The notes: generated by a model from the sequence alone, not told the origin. Shown: positions 1 to 4,769, counted from the stretch's first letter. The stretch is DNA of 5,353 nucleotides from Thiomargarita sp. (GCA_030618965.1 JAUXCJ010000125.1:1-5353), one strand, 5' to 3'. Made by a program: numbers and translations.

Positions 1-222
1 CCACATTCAGCCAGTTCACAATTTTTTATTAATGTTGGTAACAATACCTCCCTAAATCATAGCGGTAAAAATCCACAAGGTTGGGGCTATTGCGTCTTTG
101 GTGAAGTAACAGAAGGAATGGATATTGTTAATAAAATTAAAGACGTATCAACTGGTTCCAAGAGCTTTCATCAAGATGTACCTGTTGAAGATGTGATTAT
201 TAAAAGCGCAGAACAGGTATAG
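1..222 (+). CDS. ppiB: Peptidyl-prolyl cis-trans isomerase B (cyclophilin), 3' part
   Basis: This is the C-terminal 73 codons of a cyclophilin-type peptidyl-prolyl isomerase, which speeds cis/trans isomerisation of X-Pro bonds during protein folding. The frame is open from base 1 and ends at TAG 220-222; the start lies outside the window. The peptide begins [15 protein letters not shown] and continues with LNHSG, then [11 protein letters not shown] and GMDIV, closing with the [11 protein letters not shown] strand. These are hallmark cyclophilin core segments: the FFI/N substrate-pocket strand, the [10 protein letters not shown] strand and the final beta strand. They closely match what I recall of E. 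coli PpiB (about 164 aa), so a little under half of the protein is present. No signal peptide can be judged. Its position directly before lpxH in the same direction is as in enterobacteria and supports ppiB rather than the periplasmic paralogue ppiA. Confidence 0.95.
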   Translation, partial: PHSASSQFFINVGNNTSLNHSGKNPQGWGYCVFGEVTEGMDIVNKIKDVSTGSKSFHQDVPVEDVIIKSAEQV

Positions 223-236
223 TTCCCTCCCCCTAG

Positions 237-257
237 CCCCCTCCCAGCAGGAGGGGG
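237..257. repeat. GC-rich hairpin between ppiB and lpxH
   Basis: An 8-bp perfect stem (CCCCCTCC at 237-244, GGAGGGGG at 250-257) encloses the 5-nt loop CAGCA. It lies in a C-rich then G-rich block (224-259) starting only a few bases after the ppiB stop. No T-run follows, so a classical intrinsic terminator is doubtful. The C/G block with an internal CCCTAGCCCCCTCCC stretch resembles interspersed extragenic repeats I recall from several repeat-rich bacteria. It could attenuate or stabilise the ppiB-lpxH transcript. Confidence 0.6.
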
Positions 258-287
258 GGACATCAATTTATAATGGGATAAACAAAT

Positions 288-1007
288 ATGCCAGAAACCT
301 TATTTATTGCAGATCTACATCTTGAACCAAAACGCCCAATTACCCTTCATCACTTCAAAGAATTCTTAGCTAACCGTGTCCAACAAGCCGATGCTTTATA
401 CATATTAGGCGATTTATTTGAAGTCTGGTTAGGCGACGATCAAGACGAGCCAACTTATCAAGCTATTCAAACCGCCTTACACAATGTAAAATGTCCACTT
501 TTCATCATGCACGGCAATCGAGATTTCTTATTAGGCACTGATTTTGCCCAAACAACCGGTTGTCAGCTCATTAAAGACCATCATGTCATTGATTTATATG
601 GCACACCGACGCTCCTAATGCACGGCGATACGCTTTGTACGCAAGATGTCGATTACCAAGCCTTTCGTCAACAAGTGCGACATCCCGAATGGCAAAAGCA
701 ATTTTTGGCACAACCCTTAGCCCAACGCCGCATACTTGCCCAACAAGCCCGCGCCCAGAGCCAAGCCAAAACTCAAAGCACAGCAGAATACATAATGGAT
801 GTCACACCAGAAGCCGTAATTTCAGCCCTAGAAACGCATGGAGTTCACCAATTAATTCATGGACATACCCACCGCCCAGCACAACATCAATTAACAATCA
901 ATGGGCAAACAGCTTACCGTCAAGTGCTTGGAGATTGGCGCGATGACAGCGCGATAATACTCAGTTGTACCCCTGATAGTTGTGAATTGATTAATTTAAT
1001 TTCATAA
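288..1007 (+). CDS. lpxH: UDP-2,3-diacylglucosamine diphosphatase LpxH
   Basis: LpxH hydrolyses UDP-2,3-diacylglucosamine to lipid X and UMP, the fourth step of the Raetz lipid A pathway, at the inner face of the cytoplasmic membrane. The 239-aa product has the usual family length and a complete calcineurin-like metallophosphoesterase metal site. It shows D9-L-H11, GDLFEVWLGDD at 41-51 (D42), GNRDF at 76-80 (N77, R78), MHGDTLCTQD at 111-120 (H112) and HGHTHRP at 191-197 (H193, H195). These correspond to the di-manganese ligands and the Asn-Arg pair of E. coli LpxH. The long helical insert rich in Gln and Ala (about 130-165) matches the substrate-binding cap. The ATG at 288 is the first start in frame and gives the expected N-terminus (TLFIADLHL); the ribosome-binding site is weak (GGGA at 275-278). 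It follows ppiB by 65 bases in the same direction, so co-transcription is likely. It appears intact. Confidence 0.96.
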   Translation: MPETLFIADLHLEPKRPITLHHFKEFLANRVQQADALYILGDLFEVWLGDDQDEPTYQAIQTALHNVKCPLFIMHGNRDFLLGTDFAQTTGCQLIKDHHVIDLYGTPTLLMHGDTLCTQDVDYQAFRQQVRHPEWQKQFLAQPLAQRRILAQQARAQSQAKTQSTAEYIMDVTPEAVISALETHGVHQLIHGHTHRPAQHQLTINGQTAYRQVLGDWRDDSAIILSCTPDSCELINLIS

Positions 1008-1021
1008 ATATATAATTTTTC

Positions 1022-1037
1022 GTTACCACGCGCCAGC
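1022..1037 (+). repeat. 16-bp dispersed repeat, copy 1
   Basis: GTTACCACGCGCCAGC begins 15 bases after the lpxH stop. The exact reverse complement occurs at 3044-3059, where it forms part of the right arm of a perfect hairpin. Two exact 16-bp copies about 2 kb apart in unrelated intergenic spaces indicate a dispersed extragenic repeat; this copy lacks the hairpin partner and appears to be a fragment. Confidence 0.7.
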
Positions 1038-1061
1038 ACCACTGCCATTAAATTAAGCTGT

Positions 1062-1119
1062 GGAGTACAAAGCGCAGCTTTGTCAGCACTGGCAACGACA
1101 AAGCTGCGCTTTGTACTCC
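1062..1119. repeat. Perfect 23-bp inverted repeat (REP/MITE-like hairpin)
   Basis: The arms at 1062-1084 and 1097-1119 are exact reverse complements over 23 bases, with a 12-nt loop (AGCACTGGCAAC). Each arm also folds on itself: ACAAAGC 1067-1073 pairs with GCTTTGT 1077-1083, and ACAAAGC 1098-1104 pairs with GCTTTGT 1108-1114, each around a 3-nt loop. The unit can therefore form one long hairpin or two small ones. There is no T-run after the right arm, which argues against a simple lpxH terminator. The outer motif GGAGTACAAAG...CTTTGTACTCC looks like a dispersed palindromic repeat. Confidence 0.85.
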
Positions 1120-1134
1120 GGTGCGAATTTGTCC

Positions 1135-1178
1135 TTTCGAGGATAAAGTTTTTTTGAAAAAAAACTTTATCCTCGAAA
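1135..1178. repeat. Perfect 21-bp inverted repeat with 2-nt loop
   Basis: The arms at 1135-1155 and 1158-1178 are exact reverse complements: TTTCGAGGATAAAG followed by seven T, then GA, then seven A and the mirror. The loop is just two bases, so as DNA it is an almost perfect palindrome able to extrude as a cruciform. It sits 15 bases after the first palindrome and ends 5 bases before the ATG at 1184. The T-run is inside the stem rather than after it, so it is not a canonical intrinsic terminator in the + direction. A mobile palindromic element is more likely. Confidence 0.85.
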
Positions 1179-1183
1179 ACTTA

Positions 1184-1537
1184 ATGGCATTGACCTGCCA
1201 GCACACCATATTTGACCACTTTGTCAAACAAAAGGAGGCTGAGAAAAAGGTGCAATACGTTACCCATATTGAAAGAAAAGGTATTGAAACAGGTCGTCTG
1301 GCTGGACTAACCGAAGGTATTAAGACTGGACTTGTTGATGGTCTTAAAACAGGTCGTGCCGATGGTCTTAAAACTGGCCGTGCCGAAATGCTGCTCCGTT
1401 TACTGGAAGAAAAATTTGGCACACTAGACCCAGATATACAAACCACAGTCTATCGTTTGGATGAAAATCATCTATTTGAATGGCTTAAACGGTCATTGAA
1501 GGCAGAAAGCTTGCAAGAAGTTATTGGGCAACTTTGA
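1184..1537 (+). pseudogene. Truncated Rpn/YhgA-like (DUF4351-type) protein remnant
   Basis: From the ATG at 1184 to TGA 1535-1537 the frame encodes 117 residues that resemble only the C-terminal part of Rpn/YhgA-type PD-(D/E)XK 'transposase' nucleases carrying DUF4351. It contains FDHFVKQKEAEKKVQYV and HIERKGIETGR, then a Gly/Lys/Arg-rich linker with DGLKTGRA twice, then LLRLLEEKFGTLDPDIQ and a WLKRSLKAESLQEVIGQL end. Full proteins of this type are around 250-330 aa and have the nuclease core before this point; that core is absent, so it is most likely a 5'-truncated pseudogene. The reading frame stays open further upstream to 1052, but there it runs through the two palindromes and reads as repeat sequence. 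A GTG at 1121 is an alternative start that I do not favour. No ribosome-binding site is visible before 1184. A free-standing small protein cannot be excluded. Confidence 0.7.
1337..1384 (+). repeat. 24-bp tandem duplication in DUF4351-type linker
   Basis: Two adjacent 24-bp units (1337-1360 and 1361-1384) differ at two positions and each encodes DGLKTGRA. They sit in the degenerate Gly-rich linker that varies in unit number across this protein family, so replication slippage is the likely origin. Confidence 0.8.
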
Positions 1538-1581
1538 AGTGTGTCGTTAGGTTTATAAAGAAACTTATGATTGTCTCAATT

Positions 1582-1653
1582 GTGATTTATGTGATTTATG
1601 TGATTACTCTGACACTGTTTTTTTAATCATTGTCATTTAATCACACAAATCAC
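1582..1653. repeat. Tandem GTGATTTAT units with distal inverted copy
   Basis: GTGATTTAT occurs twice in tandem (1582-1590, 1591-1599) followed by a partial GTGATTA (1600-1606). The segment 1591-1606 has an inverted partner at 1638-1653 (TAATCACACAAATCAC), 15 of 16 positions complementary, with a 31-nt spacer holding a T7 run. It lies in the gap between the DUF4351-type remnant and the convergent PEGA-rhodanese gene. It is probably an extragenic repeat, though a stem here could also end transcription from either side. Confidence 0.65.
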
Positions 1654-1703
1654 TGTTTCCATTTTTCTCTAGCAATCCTACCTTTTCAACACCCGCTAAC
1701 CAT

Positions 1704-2464
1704 TTATTGTACAAATTGTTTTCCCGCTGCCTGCCACCCGTCTGTACCTAATGCATAGCGAACAACGTTCTTATAACCATATTCTCTCGCCCTTTGGGCG
1801 GCATGAATACTATATAGTAACAAGTTTCATGATGGCAGTAGAAAATAAGCAATTGATTTAAGTTTCTTGGCAATTGATTATTCATGCTATGGTGATGATG
1901 ATGTAGGCTGTATGGTATAGAAACTGCTGTTGGTAAATGACCTTGACTATATTCATTTGCTTCTCTCGCATCTATTAATGTGTAAACCAAATTTTTGTTC
2001 TTTATTATGTTGTGCAGCGACTCAGTTCCAATAACAACTATCCCAGAATTATCTTGATTGCCTTTAGTTAAGTTACCACGGACAATCATGTCGCCTTTTA
2101 TATATACTAATTCATCATGTGTGCTATAACCCCTCTTAACAATTTTTACCCTATGTAGCCCATAAGGTATTTTAACATCTAACCGAGTACTACCATGAGA
2201 GGTTCCATCTATGAAAACCCTGTCATTATAGACGTTGGAACGAACTGTTAATGTAGCAGTGGAACCAACTGTTAATGTTGGAGCACTACAATTGTTTGAA
2301 GCATTATCAGACTGATAGCCCTTTTGTATAAGCATACATTCTAATGCTTTGCCAAATTCTGCTCTTTCCGTTTCATTAATCGGTCTATAATCGGTTTTCG
2401 GTGGCTCGGAATACGCAGAACCAACACAGATGGCTAATAAAATTCCCAAGTAAAATTTTTTCAT
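1704..2464 (-). pseudogene. Secreted PEGA-rhodanese fusion protein, frameshifted
   Basis: From the ATG at 2464-2462 the product starts with a signal peptide (MKKFYLGILLAICVG, likely cleavage after SAYS19), pointing to the periplasm or outer envelope. Residues about 71-133 form a PEGA-type beta domain (TLTVRSNVYNDRVFIDG, then VKIPYGLHRVKIVKRGY), usually a surface or peptidoglycan-associated fold. Residues about 142 onward are a rhodanese domain: LIDAREANEYSQGHLPTAVSIP, then FYCHHETC with candidate persulfide Cys210. The frame then breaks: as read, it ends at TAG 1750-1748 after an unrelated tail. After codon 217 (1816-1814), skipping bases 1813-1812 restores SIHAAQRAREYGYKNV and GTDGWQAAGKQFVQ, a normal rhodanese C-terminus, ending at TAA 1706-1704 (252 aa). 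The break is in TATATA (1811-1816), consistent with one extra TA unit from slippage or a sequencing error. A His5 run (188-192) lies between domain strands. No Shine-Dalgarno is visible; the start overlaps the upstream stop as ATGA, suggesting coupling. The substrate is unknown. Confidence 0.82.
2237..2278 (-). repeat. Short imperfect 24-bp-period duplication in PEGA N-terminus
   Basis: The 18-base segments at 2237-2254 and 2261-2278 differ at one base and are spaced 24 bases apart. On the minus strand each encodes TLTV, giving TLTVGSTATLTVRS at the start of the PEGA domain. It is a small in-frame duplication that lengthens the first strand or linker by eight residues. Confidence 0.6.
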
Positions 2465-2676
2465 ATTTTTTGAATTAATAAGTTGCCAGTTGATATTTTG
2501 TTCATTTTCTTGGACATCACTTGCCAAAATGCCTTGCCATCCCATATTTCCTCTTGTGGCGCATAAAGCACCCTGTCTAACTCTCTTAATCCCGCCTTCA
2601 TTTCAGCATCACTCAACTGAACGGCAACATTCCCCAAATTATGTATTGGGATTTCAGGCCAACGAAATGACAAAAA
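2461..2676 (-). pseudogene. C-terminal fragment of a BatD-like protein
   Basis: The minus-strand frame from just after the in-frame TAG at 2679-2677 to TGA 2463-2461 encodes about 72 residues. They include FRWPEIPIHNLGNVAVQLSD and, after a few residues, LRELDRVLYAPQEEIWDGKAFWQ. The pattern of an R-W-P segment, an L-x-x-L-D-x-x-L-Y-A helix and a W-D-G-K-A-x-W end resembles the C-terminus of BatD (Bacteroides aerotolerance-type, von Willebrand-associated membrane protein) as I remember it from gammaproteobacteria. BatD is normally above 500 aa, so more than 80 % is missing. The only possible start is a TTG at 2673 without a convincing ribosome-binding site. It is best read as a decayed 3' remnant left when the upstream part was lost. 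Its stop overlaps the PEGA-rhodanese ATG in ATGA, showing the two were once one operon. Identity is moderate; being a fragment is fairly safe. Confidence 0.45.
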
Positions 2677-2783
2677 CTAGTTTTTTAAAAATATTAAGTT
2701 AATCAAATTATTATATAAAACTGTCCGAAGTATTGGTAGTATATTGATTTTAATAAATCACCTTAGGTGTTTGGAAGATAAAT

Positions 2784-2901
2784 CTAGGAGTCTGTTTTAA
2801 TCACTAAAATATTGTTTTTATTGACTTATATAGTTTAGGAGGTTTTTATAAATTCATCTGTTAATCAATAACTTAAATCAAGAAGTCAGACAGACTCCTA
2901 G
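2784..2901. mobile_element. MITE-like element with 12-bp inverted ends and CTAG borders
   Basis: CTAGGAGTCTGT at 2784-2795 is exactly repeated in inverted form at 2890-2901 (ACAGACTCCTAG), bounding a 118-bp AT-rich unit with no coding capacity. The outermost CTAG is itself palindromic, so the unit can equally be read as an 8-bp terminal inverted repeat (GGAGTCTG) plus a ninth base T, flanked by a CTAG target duplication. Duplication of CTAG-type (YTAR) targets is known for part of the IS5 family. The inference is a non-autonomous miniature element; no transposase is present in the window. Confidence 0.5.
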
Positions 2902-2954
2902 TACAACGAATTAGCTCAGTTTCACTGCGTTTAACGGAAGAGTGCGGATTTATT

Positions 2955-2983
2955 TAGGAGTGCAAGGTTAGCTTGCTCTCCTA
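2955..2983. repeat. Imperfect 12-bp hairpin
   Basis: TAGGAG (2955-2960) pairs with CTCCTA (2978-2983) and GCAAG (2962-2966) with CTTGC (2972-2976), with one T-T mismatch and a 5-nt loop GTTAG. No T-run follows in either direction. Confidence 0.55.
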
Positions 2984-3010
2984 TTGTAAGTGTTTACCAA
3001 TGCAGTCTGG

Positions 3011-3053
3011 ACGCGCCAGCGTTGCGGCTTGTAAACACGGGACGCTGGCGCGT
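3011..3053. repeat. Perfect 12-bp GC-rich hairpin, dispersed repeat copy 2
   Basis: ACGCGCCAGCGT (3011-3022) is exactly inverted at 3042-3053 with a 19-nt loop. Outer bases also pair in part: TGTTTAC at 2991-2997 has its complement at 3031-3037 inside the loop, and CTGG 3007-3010 matches CCAG 3059-3062. Bases 3044-3059 are the exact reverse complement of 1022-1037. The hairpin is GC-rich against an AT-rich background, typical of REP-like units. It lies downstream of the abiEii stop and might stall transcription from that operon, but no T-run is present. Confidence 0.75.
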
Positions 3054-3131
3054 GGTAACCAGAATAACTATAATTAAATCAATTTGTTGTCATTAATACC
3101 CTGGCAGTGGAGCGGGAGCTTGGGAACGAGC

Positions 3132-3148
3132 AATTTTGTCAATTCATT
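3132..3148 (+). repeat. 17-bp direct repeat, copy 1 (flanks AbiE)
   Basis: AATTTTGTCAATTCATT is identical to 4743-4759 and in the same orientation. This copy spans the last codons and the stop of abiEii (TCA at 3139-3141 is its TGA on the minus strand). The two copies bracket the whole abiEi-abiEii operon, 1611 bp apart. Flanking bases on both sides differ, so the identity is confined to 17 bp. Confidence 0.75.
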
Positions 3149-4068
3149 TCTGATTGCCAAGGTCCTGGGGGCTGCCAAATTTGCAAAAATTCCCGTTCCT
3201 CAGCAGCGGCAAAAGTAGGCGGCATCAGAAACTTTCTTAACTGAATAATAATGTCAGCTAAAGATTCATCGGCTTGCAACTGGTTTTTCTTGATAAATCC
3301 TTGCCATTGCTTTTGTTTGCTATAATCCTCTGCAAAATCACTGGTTAGAGCAAGAGGTGCTTTAGAATTGGATAATTTGGTTTGGCGTTGTTCAAAAGTC
3401 GCTTTGAGTGCTTGGCTTAAAATTGAACCTTGAAAATCAAGCGTTTGCATTAATATCCATATATCGTAAAAATCCTTCATGCGACTATTCGTAATACCAA
3501 GACTTGTCATGGCTTCAAATTTTTCTGCAACTACTGTGTATTTTGGATAGACACGAAGAAAGGGGGCTGGAAAATCTAAAATAGTTGGAAATTCAGTAAA
3601 TTCTGCTGCTGGTGTTACTGCATCTCCAAATCCTATATCAATTTGAGTTGGTACAGTGGCTTTACCAAGTTTGGCGGTTAAAGTTATTCTAATTCCTTGA
3701 TATTTTTTTGCCTCACGAATTTCTAGCCCTTTTACCGTGTCAGCTAAAAAAATCAGTCCATCATCTTCTACCACAACATTGCATAAAAGTTGAAAAACTG
3801 TTTCAATATATGCGATATCATTGGCAATAAAACCTAAAACATCAATATCTTTAGTCGGGCGATAGGGTTTATTAAACCAAATTTCAAATAGCATTGCGCC
3901 TTTTAATAAAAAGCTGTTAGAAAATTCGGAACAACTTAAACGATAAAGAAAACGCTCTAAGGTGTATTTAGTTAGAATATGATTAAAATCCTCTTTCCGT
4001 TCTCGTGATAAATTTAACAATCGTTGGTGAACAGAAACTGCTATATTTTTTAGTGGTGGCTTTGTCAT
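3139..4068 (-). CDS. abiEii: AbiEii-type nucleotidyltransferase toxin (type IV TA, phage abortive infection)
   Basis: This 309-aa protein has the usual length and motif order of the AbiEii/AbiGii (MenT-like) toxins, which belong to the polymerase-beta nucleotidyltransferase superfamily. The toxins halt growth on phage infection or antitoxin loss; MenT relatives add nucleotides to tRNA acceptor ends. Visible motifs are LLKGAMLFEIW at 54-64 followed by RPTKDIDV at 70-77 (D74 and D76, metal-binding DxD), QIDIGFGD at 142-149 (D144, third carboxylate), VVAEKFEAM at 179-187 (K183) and SRMKDFYDIW at 195-204 (K198, D199, D202). The C-terminal helical part closes with IWQPPGPW. All four family motifs are present, so it should be active. 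ATG 4068-4066 overlaps the antitoxin stop as ATGA; a modest GGAA ribosome site lies 8 bases upstream. Which target this member modifies cannot be read from sequence. Confidence 0.9.
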   Translation of the reverse strand: MTKPPLKNIAVSVHQRLLNLSRERKEDFNHILTKYTLERFLYRLSCSEFSNSFLLKGAMLFEIWFNKPYRPTKDIDVLGFIANDIAYIETVFQLLCNVVVEDDGLIFLADTVKGLEIREAKKYQGIRITLTAKLGKATVPTQIDIGFGDAVTPAAEFTEFPTILDFPAPFLRVYPKYTVVAEKFEAMTSLGITNSRMKDFYDIWILMQTLDFQGSILSQALKATFEQRQTKLSNSKAPLALTSDFAEDYSKQKQWQGFIKKNQLQADESLADIIIQLRKFLMPPTFAAAEEREFLQIWQPPGPWQSEMN

Positions 4069-4664
4069 ACTAGAGATTCCATATAGGGTTTAATAATATT
4101 AGTAACTCGGCAAATCTTACTATAGTGCCAAATTTCATCTAGGCTACCAGCAGGTTTGAGCCAGTATTCTCTTAGTGCTTCAAGCGCAACATCAAGACCG
4201 ATTTTATGACGATATTTGAAACAATCAGCTACCGTTTTGGCGGGATTGTATATTGGTACTTTAACGCCCGAAATCATAAACGCTTCAATGCCTGCCGTTA
4301 GTGCTTCGCCAGAAAAACGTACTATTCTCAATGAAACTTCTTGTAACAAAGGCTGATGGGATTTGTTAGGAATAGCTATCCAAACTTGATAAGGTAATTG
4401 TGTGGTAAGCTGATGAAAACGTAACGCCGATAGTAGGCTTATGATACCATTTGGGACACTTTTACAAACTTGGGCTAGACTGAAATTTTCGTCAATATCT
4501 AAGTTCGGTAAGATGTACAATCCTCTACCAATTTTTTTAAGCTGTCCTTGTTGATAAAATCGGCTTAGATATTCACGTGGAATCTGATAATCATCCAAAT
4601 CACGCGGACGAATAATGCCTTTTTTTTTAGCAATAGATTGAATCAATTTGTATTTTTTCAGCAT
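4065..4664 (-). CDS. abiEi: AbiEi-type antitoxin / transcriptional autorepressor
   Basis: This 199-aa protein lies immediately upstream of the toxin and is the expected partner. In known AbiE systems AbiEi carries an N-terminal winged helix-turn-helix that binds inverted repeats in its own promoter and a C-terminal domain needed for antitoxin action; toxin and antitoxin do not bind each other (type IV). Here residues 1-52 fit the wHTH: a first helix (KKYKLIQSIAKKKG), RPRDLDDYQIPREYLSRF as the turn and recognition region, and the wing GQLKKIGRGLYIL. The middle SLLSALRFHQLTTQLP and the later IYNPAKTVADCFKYRHKIG (about 139-157) match the conserved AbiEi_4-type core as I know it. ATG 4664-4662 gives a sensible N-terminus, though no clear Shine-Dalgarno precedes it. 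Residues K13-K15 are encoded by an uninterrupted run of nine A (top strand T at 4620-4628), a possible slippage site. Confidence 0.88.
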   Translation of the reverse strand: MLKKYKLIQSIAKKKGIIRPRDLDDYQIPREYLSRFYQQGQLKKIGRGLYILPNLDIDENFSLAQVCKSVPNGIISLLSALRFHQLTTQLPYQVWIAIPNKSHQPLLQEVSLRIVRFSGEALTAGIEAFMISGVKVPIYNPAKTVADCFKYRHKIGLDVALEALREYWLKPAGSLDEIWHYSKICRVTNIIKPYMESLV

Positions 4665-4690
4665 GAGTTAATTTGTTATCTCACATAGTA

Positions 4691-4714
4691 TCGGTAGATA
4701 TAATTTAATACCGA
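4691..4714. promoter_or_regulatory. Possible AbiEi operator (inverted repeat upstream of abiEi)
   Basis: TCGGTA (4691-4696) is exactly inverted at 4709-4714 (TACCGA) with a 12-nt AT-rich spacer, 27 bases upstream of the abiEi start. Known AbiEi proteins repress their operon by binding inverted repeats in the promoter. On the minus strand, a weak TTACAA (-35-like, 4719-4724) and an AT-rich TATATCTA block within the spacer would place the repeat over the promoter core. The half-sites are short, so this stays a candidate. Confidence 0.4.
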
Positions 4715-4742
4715 GATTTTGTAACATTTTACCTAACTTGAT

Positions 4743-4759
4743 AATTTTGTCAATTCATT
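4743..4759 (+). repeat. 17-bp direct repeat, copy 2 (flanks AbiE)
   Basis: AATTTTGTCAATTCATT here is the exact second copy of 3132-3148. It lies upstream of the abiEi promoter region and only 24 bases before the open frame at 4783, marking the outer border of the AbiE cassette. It may be a target duplication, a recombination site or the remains of microhomology-driven insertion. Confidence 0.75.
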
Positions 4760-4769
4760 GATTTTTAAC

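Larger units (their letters stand above)
2677..3138. other. Gene-free, repeat-bearing stretch
   Basis: No convincing coding frame was found here on either strand. The left part (2677-2783) is very AT-rich and contains an 11-base palindrome CACCTTAGGTG at 2759-2769. It is followed by the MITE-like unit 2784-2901, a hairpin 2955-2983, a perfect hairpin 3011-3053, and a segment 3108-3130 (GGAGCGGGAGCTTGGGAAC) that has the look of a dispersed extragenic repeat. The stretch is probably a repeat-insertion hotspot between the decayed BatD-like gene and the AbiE cassette. Confidence 0.6.

Noticed and set aside
269..274. Perfect TATAAT just before lpxH
   Set aside because: There is no -35 match at the right spacing and the leader would be only about 7 bases; it may be chance in an AT-rich gap, so it is not listed as a promoter.
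635..946. Second open plus-strand frame inside lpxH
   Set aside because: It overlaps a well-supported LpxH in another frame and its Ser/Thr/Pro-rich translation has no recognisable features.
1135..1178. Reading the T-rich palindrome as the lpxH terminator
   Set aside because: The T-run is within the stem, not after it, and the structure lies more than 120 bases beyond the lpxH stop.
1121..1183. GTG start at 1121 for the DUF4351-type remnant
   Set aside because: The extra 21 residues are encoded by the 21-bp palindrome and its border and do not look like part of the protein family.
1048..1446. Open minus-strand frame of 132 codons with a Pro/Ser/Arg repeat
   Set aside because: It is antisense to the DUF4351-type remnant; its repeats are only the mirror of the 24-bp tandem unit, and it runs through both palindromes.
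1582..1653. CRISPR-like array
   Set aside because: Units are 9 bp without spacers and only 2-3 copies; nothing resembling cas genes is present.
1880..1905. His5 run in the rhodanese as an artificial tag
   Set aside because: It is internal, with mixed CAT/CAC codons in native-looking context between rhodanese strands, so it is natural.
2465..2545. Longer start for the PEGA-rhodanese protein (ATG at 2545-2543)
   Set aside because: It would add 27 residues in front of an otherwise clean signal peptide and overlap the BatD-like frame; the ATGA-coupled ATG at 2464 is far more plausible.
2490..2702. Plus-strand open frame of 70 codons
   Set aside because: It is antisense to the BatD-like fragment and the PEGA-rhodanese start, with no protein-like pattern and no ribosome site.
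2908..2935. tRNA-like D-arm sequence (TTAGCTCAGTT)
   Set aside because: No GGTAGAGC continuation, anticodon stem, T-arm or acceptor stem could be found around it.
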